The notes: generated by a model not told the origin, from the letters alone. Counted from the stretch's first letter, positions 17,066-28,415 are shown. The stretch is DNA of 64,000 nucleotides from Vibrio sp. MEBiC08052 (GCF_001506075.1 NZ_KQ947475.1:1626767-1690766); one strand, 5' to 3'. Made by a program: numbers and translations.

Positions 17066-20000
17066 ATGGGCTCCCGCGATACATTACAGCCAGTTTTAGT
17101 CGAGAAAGTATACCAACTGATTCAGTCGAAATTAGATTCTGAGCAACATTCGGTCGTCAAGCAGTTGGCACAGCATCTTTTTAATAATGTCTCACAGGAT
17201 GATCTGATTGATCGAACGGAGTCCGATCTCTACGGTGCGGTGATTAGTCTTTGGCATCATTTGAATGAAGCTAAAGTTACGGAACAATCCGTCAAAGTTT
17301 TTAATCCGGTGGTCAGCAAACATGGATGGCAATCAACGCATACGATTATTGAAGTCGTTGTTCCCGATACACCTTTTTTAGTCGATTCGATCAAAATGGT
17401 TTTGAACCGTCTTGATCTGGCCTGCCATATCATGTTGCATGGTCCTGCTCAGATTCAGCGTGATGAAAAGAATAAAATTATTGCAATCGGTCAGCGTGAG
17501 GGTGAGCTGCATTCGATGTTTCATATCGAGGTTGACCGATTAACAGATAGTCAAAAAATAAAACATCTGCGTGATGAAGTGATCCGAGTGATTGAGGATA
17601 CTGCATTGGTTGTCAGAGACTGGTTACCGATGGTTGAACAACTCAACCGTGTCATTCAGCAGTTGGAAAAACAGAAGAAACAACTACCGGTTGATGAAGG
17701 TCGATTCTCAGAATCTATCGAGTTCTTACGTTGGTTAGCTAACCATAATTTCACCTTTATGGGCTACAAAGAGTACGATTTGATCGATACCTCGGAAGGT
17801 GGAGAACTGAGACCGACTGATGATGTTGGACTGGGGCTTTTTTCTAATCCAAAGCGGGTGAGAGGTGTCAAGCTCTCAGATTTTTCTGATTCAGCGCGTT
17901 TGGAAGCAACCAAGCCATTCTTGTTGATCATGACCAAAGGTAACGGTCAGTCCCGGATCCATCGCCCGGCTTATACCGACTATATCGGGATCAAAAAGTT
18001 TGATAAAAACGGCAAAGTGATCGGGGAACATCGTTTTACCGGTTTATACACTTCAGCGGTTTATAACCAAACTGTCGAAAGTATTCCGCTGATCCGTGAT
18101 AAAGTCGGCCGGATCCTTGCTGCCAGTGGTTATCGTGAGGGCGCTTATTCGTATAAAGCGTTGCACAATATTCTCGAAAACTATCCACGGGATGAACTAT
18201 TACAAGCCAATGAAGAAGAGTTACTCGAAGTCGGTATGGGCGTGGTTCAGATGCAGGATCGGGATCTGTTACGGCTGTTTGTTCGCAAAGACCCGTTCGG
18301 ACGCTTCTTCAGCTGTATGGTTTATGTCGCAAGAGATCGACATACGACAGAACTGAGGAAAAAGACGCAAGCGGTGCTAGCTGATTATTTTGAATCGAAA
18401 CAACCTGTTGATTATACAGTATATTTCTCAGAGAGTCCGTTAGCTCGAACGCATTATATTGTGCGAGTTGATAACAACAATATGGATGTTGATGTGAAAA
18501 GAATAGAGCAGAACCTGATGGAAGCATCCACCAGTTGGGATGATCGATTATCTGAAGCCATTGTTGCCAATTTAGGTGAAAGTAAAGGATTACCGCTTTC
18601 GAAAGAGTATATGCGATCTTTTCCGCGATCTTATAAAGAAGCCATGATGCCAAGTACGGCTGTCGCGGACATCGAGCGGCTTGAGTCTTTAAGTGAATCA
18701 CATAAATTAGACATGCTGTTCTATCGCCCGCAGGAAGAAGATCGTCATTCCAAAGTGGTCAAACTGAAACTCTATCATCGGGATGAACCGATCCATTTGT
18801 CCGATGTGATGCCAATGCTCGAAAATCTCGGACTTCGAGTGATTGGTGAGTCTCCTTATGAGGTTGATAAAACCAACGGACAGACGTACTGGATTCTCGA
18901 TTTCTCCATGTTGCATAAAACTGACATGGCGATTGATATTCGCGAATCAAGAGACCGTTTCCAACAGGCTTTTGCTGCGATTTGGCGAGGAGAACTCGAT
19001 AATGACGGATTTAACCGTTTGGTATTGAGTGCTTCGCTGACGGGAAGAGAAGTTTCTATCCTGAGAGCTTATGCCCGATATATGCGGCAAGTCGGCTTTC
19101 CATTCAGCCAACAATATATTGAAGATACATTGAACCACTATCCTCAGTTGGCTAAGGGGCTCGTCGATCTGTTTACCGCACGTTTTAATCCGACTTTGGA
19201 TGATCAGAAACGTATCCGGGCATTTGAGAAGTTGGTGAATGAACTTTCAGCCCAACTTGAAGATGTTGAAAGTCTTGATGATGACCGGATTTTACGTCGC
19301 TACATGGAAATGATTCAGGCCACGCTACGGACCAATTACTTCCAGATCGATGGGCAAGGGCAGCCGAAACCTTGGTTGTCAATGAAACTGAGTCCGCGGG
19401 ATATTTCTGATATTCCTGCACCCGTACCGGCTTACGAGATTTTTGTTTATGCACCGGATGTGGAAGGCGTCCATTTACGTGGCGGTAAAGTGGCCCGGGG
19501 TGGATTGCGCTGGTCAGATCGGTTGGAAGACTATCGTACCGAAATTCTGGGATTGGTGAAAGCTCAGCAAGTTAAGAATACAGTGATTGTTCCTGTCGGT
19601 GCTAAAGGTGGCTTCATCTGTAAGAAACAGTATTTGTTCAATAGCCGCGATGAAATTTTTGCGGAAGGACAACGGTGTTATCGCCAGTTTATTCAGGGCT
19701 TACTGGATATCACGGACAATATTCAAGAAGGTGAAGTTGTACCACCGGTTCATGTAGTTCGACATGATCCTGATGACCCGTATCTGGTTGTTGCGGCAGA
19801 TAAAGGGACGGCGACATTTTCTGATATTGCCAATTCCGTTTCTGAAGCCTATAGCTTCTGGCTAGGAGATGCATTTGCATCCGGAGGCTCGAATGGCTAT
19901 GACCATAAAGCGATGGGCATCACCGCCAAAGGTGGCTGGGAATCAGTTAAACGCCATTTCCGAGAATTAGGGGTTGATTGTCAAACCTCTGAATTTACCG

Positions 20001-21913
20001 CGATTGGGATTGGTGATATGGCCGGTGACGTATTCGGAAACGGTATGTTGTTATCACAACACACACGTTTGCTGGCAGCGTTTAACCATCTGCATATTTT
20101 CTTGGATCCCGATCCGGATCCTGCACGAAGCTGGCAGGAGCGGGATCGTTTATTCAAATTACCCAGATCATCATGGGAAGATTATGATCAGAAGTTGATC
20201 TCAAAAGGTGGTGGGATCTTCTCGCGTAAGGCGAAGTCAATCACATTGTCACCGGAAGTCCGCACTATGCTGCAAACGGATCAAAAACGGCTGGCTCCGA
20301 ATGATTTGATCCGCTTGATCCTGAAAATGGAGGTTGATTTGCTGTGGAATGGGGGGATCGGTACTTATGTTAAGGCCTCTCAAGAAACTGATGCTGATGT
20401 CGGTGACCGAGCCAACGATGCTGTGAGAATTAATGGCGCTGATTTGCAAGCTAAAATTGTCGGCGAAGGGGGGAACCTTGGGATGACCCAGTTAGGGCGC
20501 ATCGAATATTCACTGAAGGGCGGACGAATCAACACTGATTTTGTCGATAATGTCGGTGGTGTTGATTGTTCGGACAATGAAGTCAATATCAAGATCTTCC
20601 TCAATACATTGGTTGCACATGGTGAGCTGACCATGAAGAAGCGTAATCAGTTACTGCAATCCATGCAGGATGAAGTGGGAGATATTGTCCTGGCTGATGC
20701 TTATCAGCAGGCTGAGTCGATTTCGGTGGCGGAAGTGCAAGGTGTATCCCAAGTCAAAGAGCAGCTCCGTTTTATTCATGCGCTTGAAAAGAGTGGTGCT
20801 TTGGATCGGGCGTTGGAATACCTGCCTGATGATGAAACACTGTTGGAACGTGAAAAACAGGATGTGGGGCTGACTCGTCCCGAGCTTTCCGTCCTGATCG
20901 CTTACGCGAAAATGGTATTGAAAGAACAACTGGCGGATGAAAGGATAGCCAGTGACAGTTATCATGCTGTGCAGTTGCTTCAATACTTCCCTTCAGAGTT
21001 ACGCTGTAACTATGCTGAGTTACTTCCGACGCATCCATTGCGGATAGAAATCATCGCAACGGCGTTGGCGAATCAGATGGTCAATGAAATGGGCTGTAAT
21101 TTTGTCTCTCGTTTGCAGGATGAAACCGGGGCCGGAGTCGTTGAGATTACCAATGCTTATTGTGCTGCCCGGGATATTTATAATCTTGATCATATTATGG
21201 AGAAGATCCGGGTACTGGATAATCAGGCCACAACAGCTGCACAGTATGAAGTGCTGGGAGTGGTTCGGCGGTTTTTAAGACGTTTGTCCCGTTGGATTCT
21301 CCGTAATCATATGGGTAAGAAATCGGTCAATGAATTGATTGAACTTTATAAAGATGATGTGCAGAAAATTGCGGCACATCTGAATGAAGCTTTGGTTGGC
21401 AGAGAAATCAGTGATCACGATGCGCTTGCCAACCGTTGGGTCGGACAGGGTATCGATGAAGATATGGCGCATTATGTTTCCCGGCTTTCCAGTCTCAATT
21501 CTGCATTGGACATTTGTGTTGTGGCCAGAGAGAAAGGCATTACGGTTCAGCAAACGGCTAAACTTTATTTCCATCTCGGTGTGCGTTTATCACTCCACTG
21601 GTTCTTAGAGCAAATCAATCATCAGGCGGTTGATAATAATTGGCAAACTTTGGCCCGGGCTGCATTCAGAGAAGATCTTGACTGGCAACAGCGTCAGTTA
21701 ACATCTCAGGTACTTTCCTGCGGGTGTCTCGGGGAGTCATTTGATGAAATCGAGTTATTGGAACAATGGATTGAAGTGAATCAGGTGACCTTGCAACGGT
21801 GGGAGAATATCCTCAATGAATTTAAAGTCGGTGCTGTTCATGAATTTGCCAAATTCTCAGTGGCACTCAGGGAACTGACACTATTAAATTTGAATTGTGC
21901 GGCAAATGAGTAA
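17066..21913 (+). CDS. gdhB: NAD-specific glutamate dehydrogenase, large (180 kDa) class
   Basis: Catabolic NAD+-dependent glutamate dehydrogenase of the giant class, producing 2-oxoglutarate and ammonia. The 1615-residue product fits the family (~1600). It has a long N-terminal regulatory region with ACT-like segments. The catalytic core is about residues 810-1250: RGGKVARGGLRWSDR, VKAQQVKNTVIVPVGAKGGF with the catalytic lysine region, FTAIGIGDMAGDVFGNGML, then the NAD-binding part LQAKIVGEGGNLGMTQLGR. A helical C-terminal region completes it. The gene symbol follows Pseudomonas usage. It is followed by a strong terminator and is likely monocistronic. Confidence 0.95.
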   Translation: MGSRDTLQPVLVEKVYQLIQSKLDSEQHSVVKQLAQHLFNNVSQDDLIDRTESDLYGAVISLWHHLNEAKVTEQSVKVFNPVVSKHGWQSTHTIIEVVVPDTPFLVDSIKMVLNRLDLACHIMLHGPAQIQRDEKNKIIAIGQREGELHSMFHIEVDRLTDSQKIKHLRDEVIRVIEDTALVVRDWLPMVEQLNRVIQQLEKQKKQLPVDEGRFSESIEFLRWLANHNFTFMGYKEYDLIDTSEGGELRPTDDVGLGLFSNPKRVRGVKLSDFSDSARLEATKPFLLIMTKGNGQSRIHRPAYTDYIGIKKFDKNGKVIGEHRFTGLYTSAVYNQTVESIPLIRDKVGRILAASGYREGAYSYKALHNILENYPRDELLQANEEELLEVGMGVVQMQDRDLLRLFVRKDPFGRFFSCMVYVARDRHTTELRKKTQAVLADYFESKQPVDYTVYFSESPLARTHYIVRVDNNNMDVDVKRIEQNLMEASTSWDDRLSEAIVANLGESKGLPLSKEYMRSFPRSYKEAMMPSTAVADIERLESLSESHKLDMLFYRPQEEDRHSKVVKLKLYHRDEPIHLSDVMPMLENLGLRVIGESPYEVDKTNGQTYWILDFSMLHKTDMAIDIRESRDRFQQAFAAIWRGELDNDGFNRLVLSASLTGREVSILRAYARYMRQVGFPFSQQYIEDTLNHYPQLAKGLVDLFTARFNPTLDDQKRIRAFEKLVNELSAQLEDVESLDDDRILRRYMEMIQATLRTNYFQIDGQGQPKPWLSMKLSPRDISDIPAPVPAYEIFVYAPDVEGVHLRGGKVARGGLRWSDRLEDYRTEILGLVKAQQVKNTVIVPVGAKGGFICKKQYLFNSRDEIFAEGQRCYRQFIQGLLDITDNIQEGEVVPPVHVVRHDPDDPYLVVAADKGTATFSDIANSVSEAYSFWLGDAFASGGSNGYDHKAMGITAKGGWESVKRHFRELGVDCQTSEFTAIGIGDMAGDVFGNGMLLSQHTRLLAAFNHLHIFLDPDPDPARSWQERDRLFKLPRSSWEDYDQKLISKGGGIFSRKAKSITLSPEVRTMLQTDQKRLAPNDLIRLILKMEVDLLWNGGIGTYVKASQETDADVGDRANDAVRINGADLQAKIVGEGGNLGMTQLGRIEYSLKGGRINTDFVDNVGGVDCSDNEVNIKIFLNTLVAHGELTMKKRNQLLQSMQDEVGDIVLADAYQQAESISVAEVQGVSQVKEQLRFIHALEKSGALDRALEYLPDDETLLEREKQDVGLTRPELSVLIAYAKMVLKEQLADERIASDSYHAVQLLQYFPSELRCNYAELLPTHPLRIEIIATALANQMVNEMGCNFVSRLQDETGAGVVEITNAYCAARDIYNLDHIMEKIRVLDNQATTAAQYEVLGVVRRFLRRLSRWILRNHMGKKSVNELIELYKDDVQKIAAHLNEALVGREISDHDALANRWVGQGIDEDMAHYVSRLSSLNSALDICVVAREKGITVQQTAKLYFHLGVRLSLHWFLEQINHQAVDNNWQTLARAAFREDLDWQQRQLTSQVLSCGCLGESFDEIELLEQWIEVNQVTLQRWENILNEFKVGAVHEFAKFSVALRELTLLNLNCAANE

Positions 21914-21921
21914 ATAATAAT

Positions 21922-21946
21922 GCCCCGTTTGTACGGGGCTTTTTTC
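21922..21946 (+). terminator. Intrinsic terminator after glutamate dehydrogenase
   Basis: Stem GCCCCGT / ACGGGGC with a 4-nt loop and TTTTTT. It ends about 14 bp before the pyrD start. Confidence 0.9.
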
Positions 21947-21959
21947 TTTCGGAGGCACA

Positions 21960-22970
21960 ATGCTTTACCGTATCGCCAGAAGTGGCTTTTTCCAATTGGA
22001 TGCCGAAAAGGCACATGATCTTGCAATTCAAAATTTTAAACGTTTCACCGGCACACCTCTCGATCTTCTTTACCGCCAGCATTTACCGCATCGTCCGGTC
22101 GAATGTATGGGCCTGATGTTCAAAAATCCGGTTGGGTTGGCGGCTGGGCTGGATAAAAACGGAGAATGTATCGATGCATTTGGTGCGATGGGATTTGGCT
22201 TTGTCGAAGTTGGCACTGTCACACCAAAGCCACAGCCCGGGAATGATAAACCCCGACTGTTCCGACTGGTGGAAGCGGAAGGGATCATCAATCGTATGGG
22301 ATTTAATAACCAAGGGGTTGATCAACTGATCGAAAATGTCAAAAAGGCAAACTATGATGGTGTGCTGGGGATCAATATTGGTAAGAATAAGGATACTCCG
22401 ATAGAGAAAGGTGCTGATGACTACTTGATCTGTATGGAAAAAGTCTATCCATATGCCGGATATATTGCTGTCAATATCTCATCGCCAAATACACCGGGAC
22501 TGCGTTCGTTGCAGTACGGAGAAGCGTTGGATGAACTACTGACGTTATTAAAAGCAAAGCAAGTTGAATTAGCGAAGCTGCATGATAAGTATGTTCCGCT
22601 TGCGCTGAAAATAGCGCCGGATTTAAGTGATGATGAACTGGAACAAATCTGTCAGTCCTTGCTTCGCAACAACATCGATGGTGTGATTGCAACCAATACA
22701 ACGCTGGATCGTTCGATCGTGATGGGAATGAAACACGCGAACGAAGCGGGAGGTTTGAGTGGGCGTCCTGTACAGCTCAGAAGTACCGAGGTGATCCGCA
22801 AGTTATATCAGGAATTGGGTGAGCAGATTCCAATCATTGGTGTTGGTGGCATTGATTCCTATGTGGCAGCCAAAGAAAAACTGCTGGCTGGTGCTAAATT
22901 GGTGCAGATCTATTCTGGTTTTATTTACCATGGGCCTGGTCTAGTAAAAGAGATCGTCAAAAATTTATAA
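21960..22970 (+). CDS. pyrD: Dihydroorotate dehydrogenase (quinone), class 2
   Basis: Membrane-associated FMN enzyme that oxidises dihydroorotate to orotate in pyrimidine synthesis, passing electrons to quinone. The 336-residue protein has the class 2 N-terminal helix ([20 protein letters not shown]). It also has [28 protein letters not shown], the active-site serine in [20 protein letters not shown], and the FMN phosphate site GVGGIDSY. Length is normal. GGAGG lies just upstream. A perfect terminator follows. In Vibrio and Enterobacteria pyrD typically neighbours zapC, as here. Confidence 0.97.
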   Translation: MLYRIARSGFFQLDAEKAHDLAIQNFKRFTGTPLDLLYRQHLPHRPVECMGLMFKNPVGLAAGLDKNGECIDAFGAMGFGFVEVGTVTPKPQPGNDKPRLFRLVEAEGIINRMGFNNQGVDQLIENVKKANYDGVLGINIGKNKDTPIEKGADDYLICMEKVYPYAGYIAVNISSPNTPGLRSLQYGEALDELLTLLKAKQVELAKLHDKYVPLALKIAPDLSDDELEQICQSLLRNNIDGVIATNTTLDRSIVMGMKHANEAGGLSGRPVQLRSTEVIRKLYQELGEQIPIIGVGGIDSYVAAKEKLLAGAKLVQIYSGFIYHGPGLVKEIVKNL

Positions 22971-23020
22971 TATATCGACCGTATTGAGCTGATTTGGTGC
23001 AGATCAGCCTGAAATATTCG

Positions 23021-23054
23021 AGAGGAAATGAAAATTCATTTCCTCTTTTTTTTT
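23021..23054 (+). terminator. Intrinsic terminator after pyrD
   Basis: Perfect 12-bp palindromic stem AGAGGAAATGAA / TTCATTTCCTCT with a minimal loop, followed by a run of T. One of the strongest terminators in the window. Confidence 0.93.
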
Positions 23055-23149
23055 CTCTTTTCACTTTTAGAATAGTATTGATTCGTTGGTAAATCTGCTC
23101 TATCAGAGCACGAGTATCATAAATGATCCGTATTGAAAAGAGTTGTAAT

Positions 23150-23686
23150 ATGCTAAAACCGAGTGATAAATGGAACTGGTATTTTTGTGACAGAGAAGGC
23201 CACTTAATGCTCGATTTGGGAAATGAGATGGTTTTTAAAACCCTTCTGCCCAAAAAGCTGCTTGTTACTTGTGCTTTTACTTCTGGTCAGTTCACCGTTG
23301 ATGATGCTAGTGATTACCAAGTATTTAAAGAGGGTGTTGAGTGTCTGGACTTGTCTGAACCAAGAAAAGTTGAATTGATTCTAAACTGTGTCGCAGCGAA
23401 AAGATTTCATAAACCGGTTCAACCGAAAAGCTGGTTCTTTGATATCCAGAATACTGAAACCGTCCCACATACCGGGGATATCGTCCAGTTGAAGAACCGG
23501 ATGAACGCTGGTCGCTTTATTGTTCTGGAAGTGGGTGAATATGCCAGTTTATGTGCCAGCATTGAACTTGAGGCATTTACACTTGCTCCGGGTAAAGAAC
23601 TCACATATGGTCAGGCTATCAAAGTGATGCATGATCGTATGGAGTACGTGAACCTTGGTTCACAACCTGTAGCCTTAGTTGGCTAG
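23150..23686 (+). CDS. zapC: Cell division protein ZapC
   Basis: FtsZ-associated protein that promotes Z-ring bundling. The 178-residue product opens MLKPSDKWNWYFCDREGHL and contains RKVELILNCVAAKRFHKP and KSWFFDIQ, characteristic of ZapC. I start at the ATG at 23150, preceded by AAAGAG. An ATG at 23123 would add nine residues with no family support. The gene lies between the pyrD terminator and rlmL, the usual position. Confidence 0.92.
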   Translation: MLKPSDKWNWYFCDREGHLMLDLGNEMVFKTLLPKKLLVTCAFTSGQFTVDDASDYQVFKEGVECLDLSEPRKVELILNCVAAKRFHKPVQPKSWFFDIQNTETVPHTGDIVQLKNRMNAGRFIVLEVGEYASLCASIELEAFTLAPGKELTYGQAIKVMHDRMEYVNLGSQPVALVG

Positions 23687-23725
23687 TGATTTCCATTCGT
23701 ATTTTGTTCCTTTTTTTATTTCCCG

Positions 23726-23749
23726 TCGGCTGAAAGGCCGATTTTTTTT
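23726..23749 (+). terminator. Intrinsic terminator after zapC
   Basis: Short stem TCGGC / GCCGA with a 6-nt loop, followed by eight T. The stem is short but the T-run is strong. Confidence 0.7.
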
Positions 23750-24051
23750 GTCCGATATTTTCTAATCGACTGTCCCTTCCATGAAGTTGGATATCTCAAC
23801 TGTGAGATTCATCCATAAATTTCGATAAATTTATCACCAATGCTGTGATGATAACCCCTACAGTTATGGCCTTTTTAAGATGGAAGTTCCTCTTTTTGTC
23901 TGTTTTTGTAATTAATTTACATTGTAAATGGAGCTCTGGTATAGACCACTTTGGGAGTGAATAAATACTCACTTACTGGGAAAGTGTTGATACATAAGGA
24001 AGTGAAAAATGAAGATTTTCAGAGTAGAAAAAGAAAAATTCCGTGGTTTGA

Positions 24052-24082
24052 TTTACCCAAATCGACGAATGTCAGGTATAAT
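24052..24082 (+). promoter_or_regulatory. Candidate promoter of rlmL
   Basis: A perfect -10 TATAAT (24077-24082) lies 31 bp before the start codon, with a weak -35 TTTACC at 24052-24057 (spacing 19). Confidence 0.5.
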
Positions 24083-24113
24083 TGCGGGCCAATTTTCAGA
24101 GTAAAGACCATCG

Positions 24114-26243
24114 ATGCATCAGTATTTAGCCACGACTTCAATCGGACTTGAGAATTTATTAGCAGAAGAGTTGAACCGCTTAGGTGTCAGTGATATCCAA
24201 GTTGTTCAGGCCGGTGTCCGGTTCCGCGCCTCCAATGAACTTATTTATCGTTGTTGCCTTTGGAGCAGAATCGCTTCACGTTTTATCCGAGTTCTCTCAG
24301 AGTTTTCGTGTCAGGATGATATGGATCTTTATCTCTCTGCATCAGCGATTCGGTGGAGTGATTACTTACAGCCATCGGGAACGGTTATTGTTGATTTCAA
24401 CGGGACCAATCAATCGATCCGCAATAGTCAGTACGGGGCAGTAAAAGTAAAAGATGCGATCGTTGATCATTTTACGAAAAGAAACTTACCTCGACCAACG
24501 ATCAGTAAAGATCGTCCGGATCTTCGGGTGCATGTCCGTCTGAATAAAGAAAAAGCAATCATGGGGATCGACATGGTTGGGGGAAGCCTTCATATCCGGG
24601 GTTATCGGACCGAAGCCGGAGCAGCACCTTTGAGAGAAACGCTTGCTGCTGCGATGATCATGCGTAGTGGTTGGCAGGGCGATGTTGCGTTGTTGGATCC
24701 GATGTGTGGATCCGGTACGATCGTGATTGAAGCTGCGATGATCGCCGCAGGAATCGCTCCTGGTATCAAACGGTCTCACTGGGGATTTCAGTCTCTGCCT
24801 GATTATGATCCGGAGCTTTGGATACAAGTTAAAACACAAGCGAGCGTTCAGTCTAAAAAAGGACTCAAACAAGTCTCTGTACCTATCTATGGCTATGACT
24901 ATGATCCAAAGATACTGAACTTGGCAAAAGAAAACGCACGTCGTGCCGGCGTACATGATTTGATCGAATTTCAATCAATGGATGCCGCAAAGTTACAGTG
25001 TCCGGCGTCTTTTCAGTCAGGCTTGGTTATTTCTAATCCACCTTATGGGGAGCGTTTAGGGACGGAGCCTGGTCTCATTGCATTGTATGCTTCGTTAGGT
25101 GCTCAACTGAAATCTGAGTTTGGCGGATGTAAGGCTATGTTTCTCTCCAGTTCTGATGAGTTATTAAGCTGTCTGCGAATGCGGGCAGATAAACAATTCA
25201 AAATGAGAAACGGTTCGTTACCTTGTCACTTAAAATTCTATTCCATTGCTGAGCGAGATGCGACTCAGTGCCAAATGGCAACTCAGGAAGTTGCTGCCGA
25301 TTTTGCCAATCGTCTACGCAAAAATATTGCAAAAATTACGCCATGGGCAAAACGAGAACAGCTTGATTGTTATCGTGTCTATGATGCTGATCTTCCGGAC
25401 TATAATGCTGCGATTGATGTATATGGTGACCATGTTGTCATACAGGAGTATGCGGCACCGAAATCGATTGCACCGGAGAAGGCCAAACGACGTCTGACCG
25501 ATATGATCCGAGCTACAACGCAGGTAATGGATATCGATGCGAATCATATTGTCCTGAAAGTGCGGGAAAAACAGAAAGGACATACGCAGTATCAGAAAAT
25601 GTCTACCAAAGCCAAAACCTCACAAGTGCAGGAATATGGTGTCCGGTTTATTGTTAATTTATATGATTATCTCGATACTGGTCTGTTTCTCGATCACCGA
25701 TTAACACGTCGTCGTTTGGGTGAAATGGCAAAAGGGCGGGATTTTCTTAATTTGTTCGCTTATACCGGGACTGCGACGGTTCATGCGGCTTTAGGTGGGG
25801 CAAAATCAACTACAACGGTCGATATGTCGAAAACCTATCTGGAGTGGGCGAAAGAAAACATGGCTCTGAATAAGCAGATAGGACGGCAACATCGCTACGA
25901 GCAAGCCGACTGCCTACAATGGCTTGAGCAAGCCAAAGGTCAATATGATTTAATTTTTATTGATCCTCCGACATTCTCAAATTCGAAACGAATGGCGAGT
26001 ACATTTGATGTCCAACGAGATCATATCCATGTCATGCAACATCTAAAACGTATTCTGCGTAAGGATGGTGTGGTTGTGTTCTCCAACAATAAACGGCAGT
26101 TTAAGATGGATATGGAAGGGATGAGTGCATTGCAGCTCTCTGCAGAGAATATCTCATCACAAACATTGCCTTTAGATTTTAAACGGCATCAGCAGATCCA
26201 TAACTGTTGGATCATTCGTCATTGCGAAGCTGATTCGGAATAA
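24114..26243 (+). CDS. rlmL: Bifunctional 23S rRNA (guanine-2445-N2 / guanine-2069-N7)-methyltransferase RlmKL
   Basis: Fused enzyme that methylates G2445 and G2069 of 23S rRNA. The 709-residue protein has an N-terminal THUMP domain ([20 protein letters not shown]). The RlmL methyltransferase follows, with [17 protein letters not shown] and the catalytic NPPYGERLG. The RlmK half has [19 protein letters not shown] and [12 protein letters not shown]. Both active sites appear intact and the length is normal (~700-710). It is monocistronic, with a promoter candidate upstream and a hairpin terminator downstream. Confidence 0.96.
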   Translation: MHQYLATTSIGLENLLAEELNRLGVSDIQVVQAGVRFRASNELIYRCCLWSRIASRFIRVLSEFSCQDDMDLYLSASAIRWSDYLQPSGTVIVDFNGTNQSIRNSQYGAVKVKDAIVDHFTKRNLPRPTISKDRPDLRVHVRLNKEKAIMGIDMVGGSLHIRGYRTEAGAAPLRETLAAAMIMRSGWQGDVALLDPMCGSGTIVIEAAMIAAGIAPGIKRSHWGFQSLPDYDPELWIQVKTQASVQSKKGLKQVSVPIYGYDYDPKILNLAKENARRAGVHDLIEFQSMDAAKLQCPASFQSGLVISNPPYGERLGTEPGLIALYASLGAQLKSEFGGCKAMFLSSSDELLSCLRMRADKQFKMRNGSLPCHLKFYSIAERDATQCQMATQEVAADFANRLRKNIAKITPWAKREQLDCYRVYDADLPDYNAAIDVYGDHVVIQEYAAPKSIAPEKAKRRLTDMIRATTQVMDIDANHIVLKVREKQKGHTQYQKMSTKAKTSQVQEYGVRFIVNLYDYLDTGLFLDHRLTRRRLGEMAKGRDFLNLFAYTGTATVHAALGGAKSTTTVDMSKTYLEWAKENMALNKQIGRQHRYEQADCLQWLEQAKGQYDLIFIDPPTFSNSKRMASTFDVQRDHIHVMQHLKRILRKDGVVVFSNNKRQFKMDMEGMSALQLSAENISSQTLPLDFKRHQQIHNCWIIRHCEADSE

Positions 26244-26298
26244 TTGATATATTGCTTCATTTCCCGATAGCATACAGTTCAGTAATTTACTTCGTTGA

Positions 26299-26327
26299 GC
26301 AGACTGACCGAAAGTCAGCCTGCTTTG
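26299..26327 (+). terminator. Probable terminator after rlmL
   Basis: Interrupted stem GCAG-x-CTGAC / GTCAG-x-CTGC with a 5-nt loop, followed by TTT. Moderate strength. Confidence 0.55.
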
Positions 26328-26465
26328 TCAATGAATGGCTACGACTGAAAATAATACAAGTTTAATTTGGGTGACACTGTCACTTGGTGGCGCTCGGATT
26401 TCTTAGAGATTAAGTACGAAAGTAGCCGTTTATATTCACAGTATTCAAGATTTGGTTAGCAGCAT

Positions 26466-28415
26466 ATGGCATTAATAAGCATTCATAACGGATATCTGGC
26501 ATTTGGCGACCATCCGTTGCTCGATCATATTGATTTTTCTTTGCAAGAAAACGAGCGAGTCTGTCTGGTGGGCAGAAATGGTGCGGGGAAATCAACCCTG
26601 ATGAAAGTTCTCTGCGGGGAGATTCATCTGGATGACGGAAAGATGACGGTGACGCAGGACGTGGTGGTTTCCCGTCTGGAACAAGATCCTCCCAGAGATC
26701 AAGAAGGAACGGTATTTGAGTATGTTGCCGATGGTCTCGCTGCGATTGGTAAACTGCTGCAAACCTATCAAGAATTATTGACGTTAGTTGAACGTGATCC
26801 GAGTGAGAAAAATATTAGCCGACTCGCACAAGTTCAGGAACAACTGGATCATAGTGGCGGATGGCGTTTTGATGAACGGATTAAAAATGTTCTGGCCTCG
26901 TTAAATCTCGATGGCCATACTTTATTGACTGATCTATCCGGTGGTTGGCAACGGAAAGCTGCACTGGCGCGTGCACTGGTCTGCGATCCTGACGTACTGT
27001 TACTTGACGAACCGACCAACCATCTGGACGTGACGACGATTGAGTGGTTGGAAACTTTTCTGAAAGATTTCAAAGGTTCAATCATCTTTATTTCGCATGA
27101 CCGCAGCTTTATTCAGTCAATGGCGACTCGGATTGTTGATTTGGATCGCGGACAACTGGCTTCATTCACTGCCAGTTATGAACAGTATCTGACTGAAAAA
27201 GAAGAGTTGTTACGTGTCGAAGAACTGCAACATGCTGAATTTGATAAGAAGCTCGCTCAGGAAGAAGTTTGGATTCGTCAAGGGATTAAAGCCCGTAGAA
27301 CCCGGAATGAAGGGCGGGTGAGAGCGTTAAAGAAACTCCGCCAAGAGCGAACTGAGCGTCGTGATGTGCAGGGTAAAGTGAACTTACAACTTGATGATAC
27401 GGTTCGCTCTGGGAAAATTGTCTTTGAAGCTGAAAATCTTTCGTATGAAATTGACGGCCGATGCATTATTGATAATTTTAGCTTTAATGTTATGCGGGGA
27501 GATAAAATTGCCTTGATCGGGCCCAATGGTTGCGGTAAAAGTACCCTGTTAAAGTTGTTATTAGGACAAATTCAGCCGACTCATGGTCGCTTACATTGCG
27601 GTACAAAACTGGAAGTTGCCTATTTTGACCAGTATCGGGAGAAATTGGATCCTGAGAAGACAGTTATGGACAATCTGGCTGATGGTAAGCAGGAAGTCAT
27701 GGTCGGTGGCCGTCCGCGTCATGCCCTCAGTTATTTGCAAGATTTTCTCTTTTCTCCGAAACGGGCAAGAACCCCGGTAAAAGCGTTATCTGGCGGAGAA
27801 AAAAACCGATTATTGTTAGCCCGAATCTTCCTGCGTCCTAATAACCTTTTGGTGTTGGATGAACCAACGAACGATTTAGATATCGAGACATTGGAACTTT
27901 TGGAAGATTTACTTGCCAATTATCAGGGTACATTGCTTCTGGTCAGCCATGATCGTCATTTTGTAGATAATACGGTGATGACCAGCTGGATTTTTGAAGG
28001 CAATGGCCAGATTGAAGAATTTGTCGGTGGATATCACGATGCGCAGCAACAGCGCAAACAAGTATTTGCCGCAAGAAATGAAGAGATGGAGCGCCAGGCG
28101 TCACCGTCGGATTTACCGCCGGCACAAACCTCGGGTTCTTCAGCAAAAAACAACCCACCTGCGAAGGTCAGTAAAGGTAAAAAGTTATCTTACAAGCAGC
28201 AACGTGAACTTGAGTTGCTTCCGGAACAGCTTGAAGCTTTGGAACAAGAGATCGCGACACTTCAGGCACAAGTCAACGATGCTGACTTTTTTTCGCAGGG
28301 TGTGGAACAGACTCAACCCATTTTAGAACGATTGGATGCTGCAGAAGCAGAGCTTGAGCAGGCATTTAACCGCTGGGAAGAGCTGGAAGCATTACAACAG
28401 GACAGTAAATCATAA
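26466..28415 (+). CDS. uup: ABC-F ATPase Uup
   Basis: Soluble ABC-F protein with tandem ATPase domains, linked to DNA transposon-excision phenotypes and ribosome function in E. coli. The 649-residue product has two ATPase cassettes: Walker A GRNGAGKS, signature LSGGWQRK and DEPTNHLD in the first, then GPNGCGKS, LSGGEKNR and DEPTNDLD in the second. The linker with the arm region lies between them. The C-terminal ~80 residues are a coiled coil (KQQRELELLPEQLEALEQE), diagnostic of Uup. Its stop codon overlaps the start of the next gene by one base. Confidence 0.96.
   Translation: MALISIHNGYLAFGDHPLLDHIDFSLQENERVCLVGRNGAGKSTLMKVLCGEIHLDDGKMTVTQDVVVSRLEQDPPRDQEGTVFEYVADGLAAIGKLLQTYQELLTLVERDPSEKNISRLAQVQEQLDHSGGWRFDERIKNVLASLNLDGHTLLTDLSGGWQRKAALARALVCDPDVLLLDEPTNHLDVTTIEWLETFLKDFKGSIIFISHDRSFIQSMATRIVDLDRGQLASFTASYEQYLTEKEELLRVEELQHAEFDKKLAQEEVWIRQGIKARRTRNEGRVRALKKLRQERTERRDVQGKVNLQLDDTVRSGKIVFEAENLSYEIDGRCIIDNFSFNVMRGDKIALIGPNGCGKSTLLKLLLGQIQPTHGRLHCGTKLEVAYFDQYREKLDPEKTVMDNLADGKQEVMVGGRPRHALSYLQDFLFSPKRARTPVKALSGGEKNRLLLARIFLRPNNLLVLDEPTNDLDIETLELLEDLLANYQGTLLLVSHDRHFVDNTVMTSWIFEGNGQIEEFVGGYHDAQQQRKQVFAARNEEMERQASPSDLPPAQTSGSSAKNNPPAKVSKGKKLSYKQQRELELLPEQLEALEQEIATLQAQVNDADFFSQGVEQTQPILERLDAAEAELEQAFNRWEELEALQQDSKS

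Larger units (their letters stand above)
23687..24113. other. Intergenic region between zapC and rlmL
   Basis: This 427-bp spacer holds the zapC terminator at its left end, an AT-rich middle with no credible gene, and the rlmL promoter candidate at its right end. A 13-bp element beginning ATTTTCAGAGTA occurs twice (near 24016 and 24092). Confidence 0.5.

Noticed and set aside
17922..21900. Several 60-130 codon frames on both strands inside the glutamate dehydrogenase gene
   Set aside because: All are opposite or shifted frames of a long, well-conserved gene, with no starts or motifs of their own.
23951..24151. 66-codon frame overlapping the rlmL start
   Set aside because: It covers the rlmL promoter candidate and overlaps the rlmL N-terminus, and encodes no recognisable motif.
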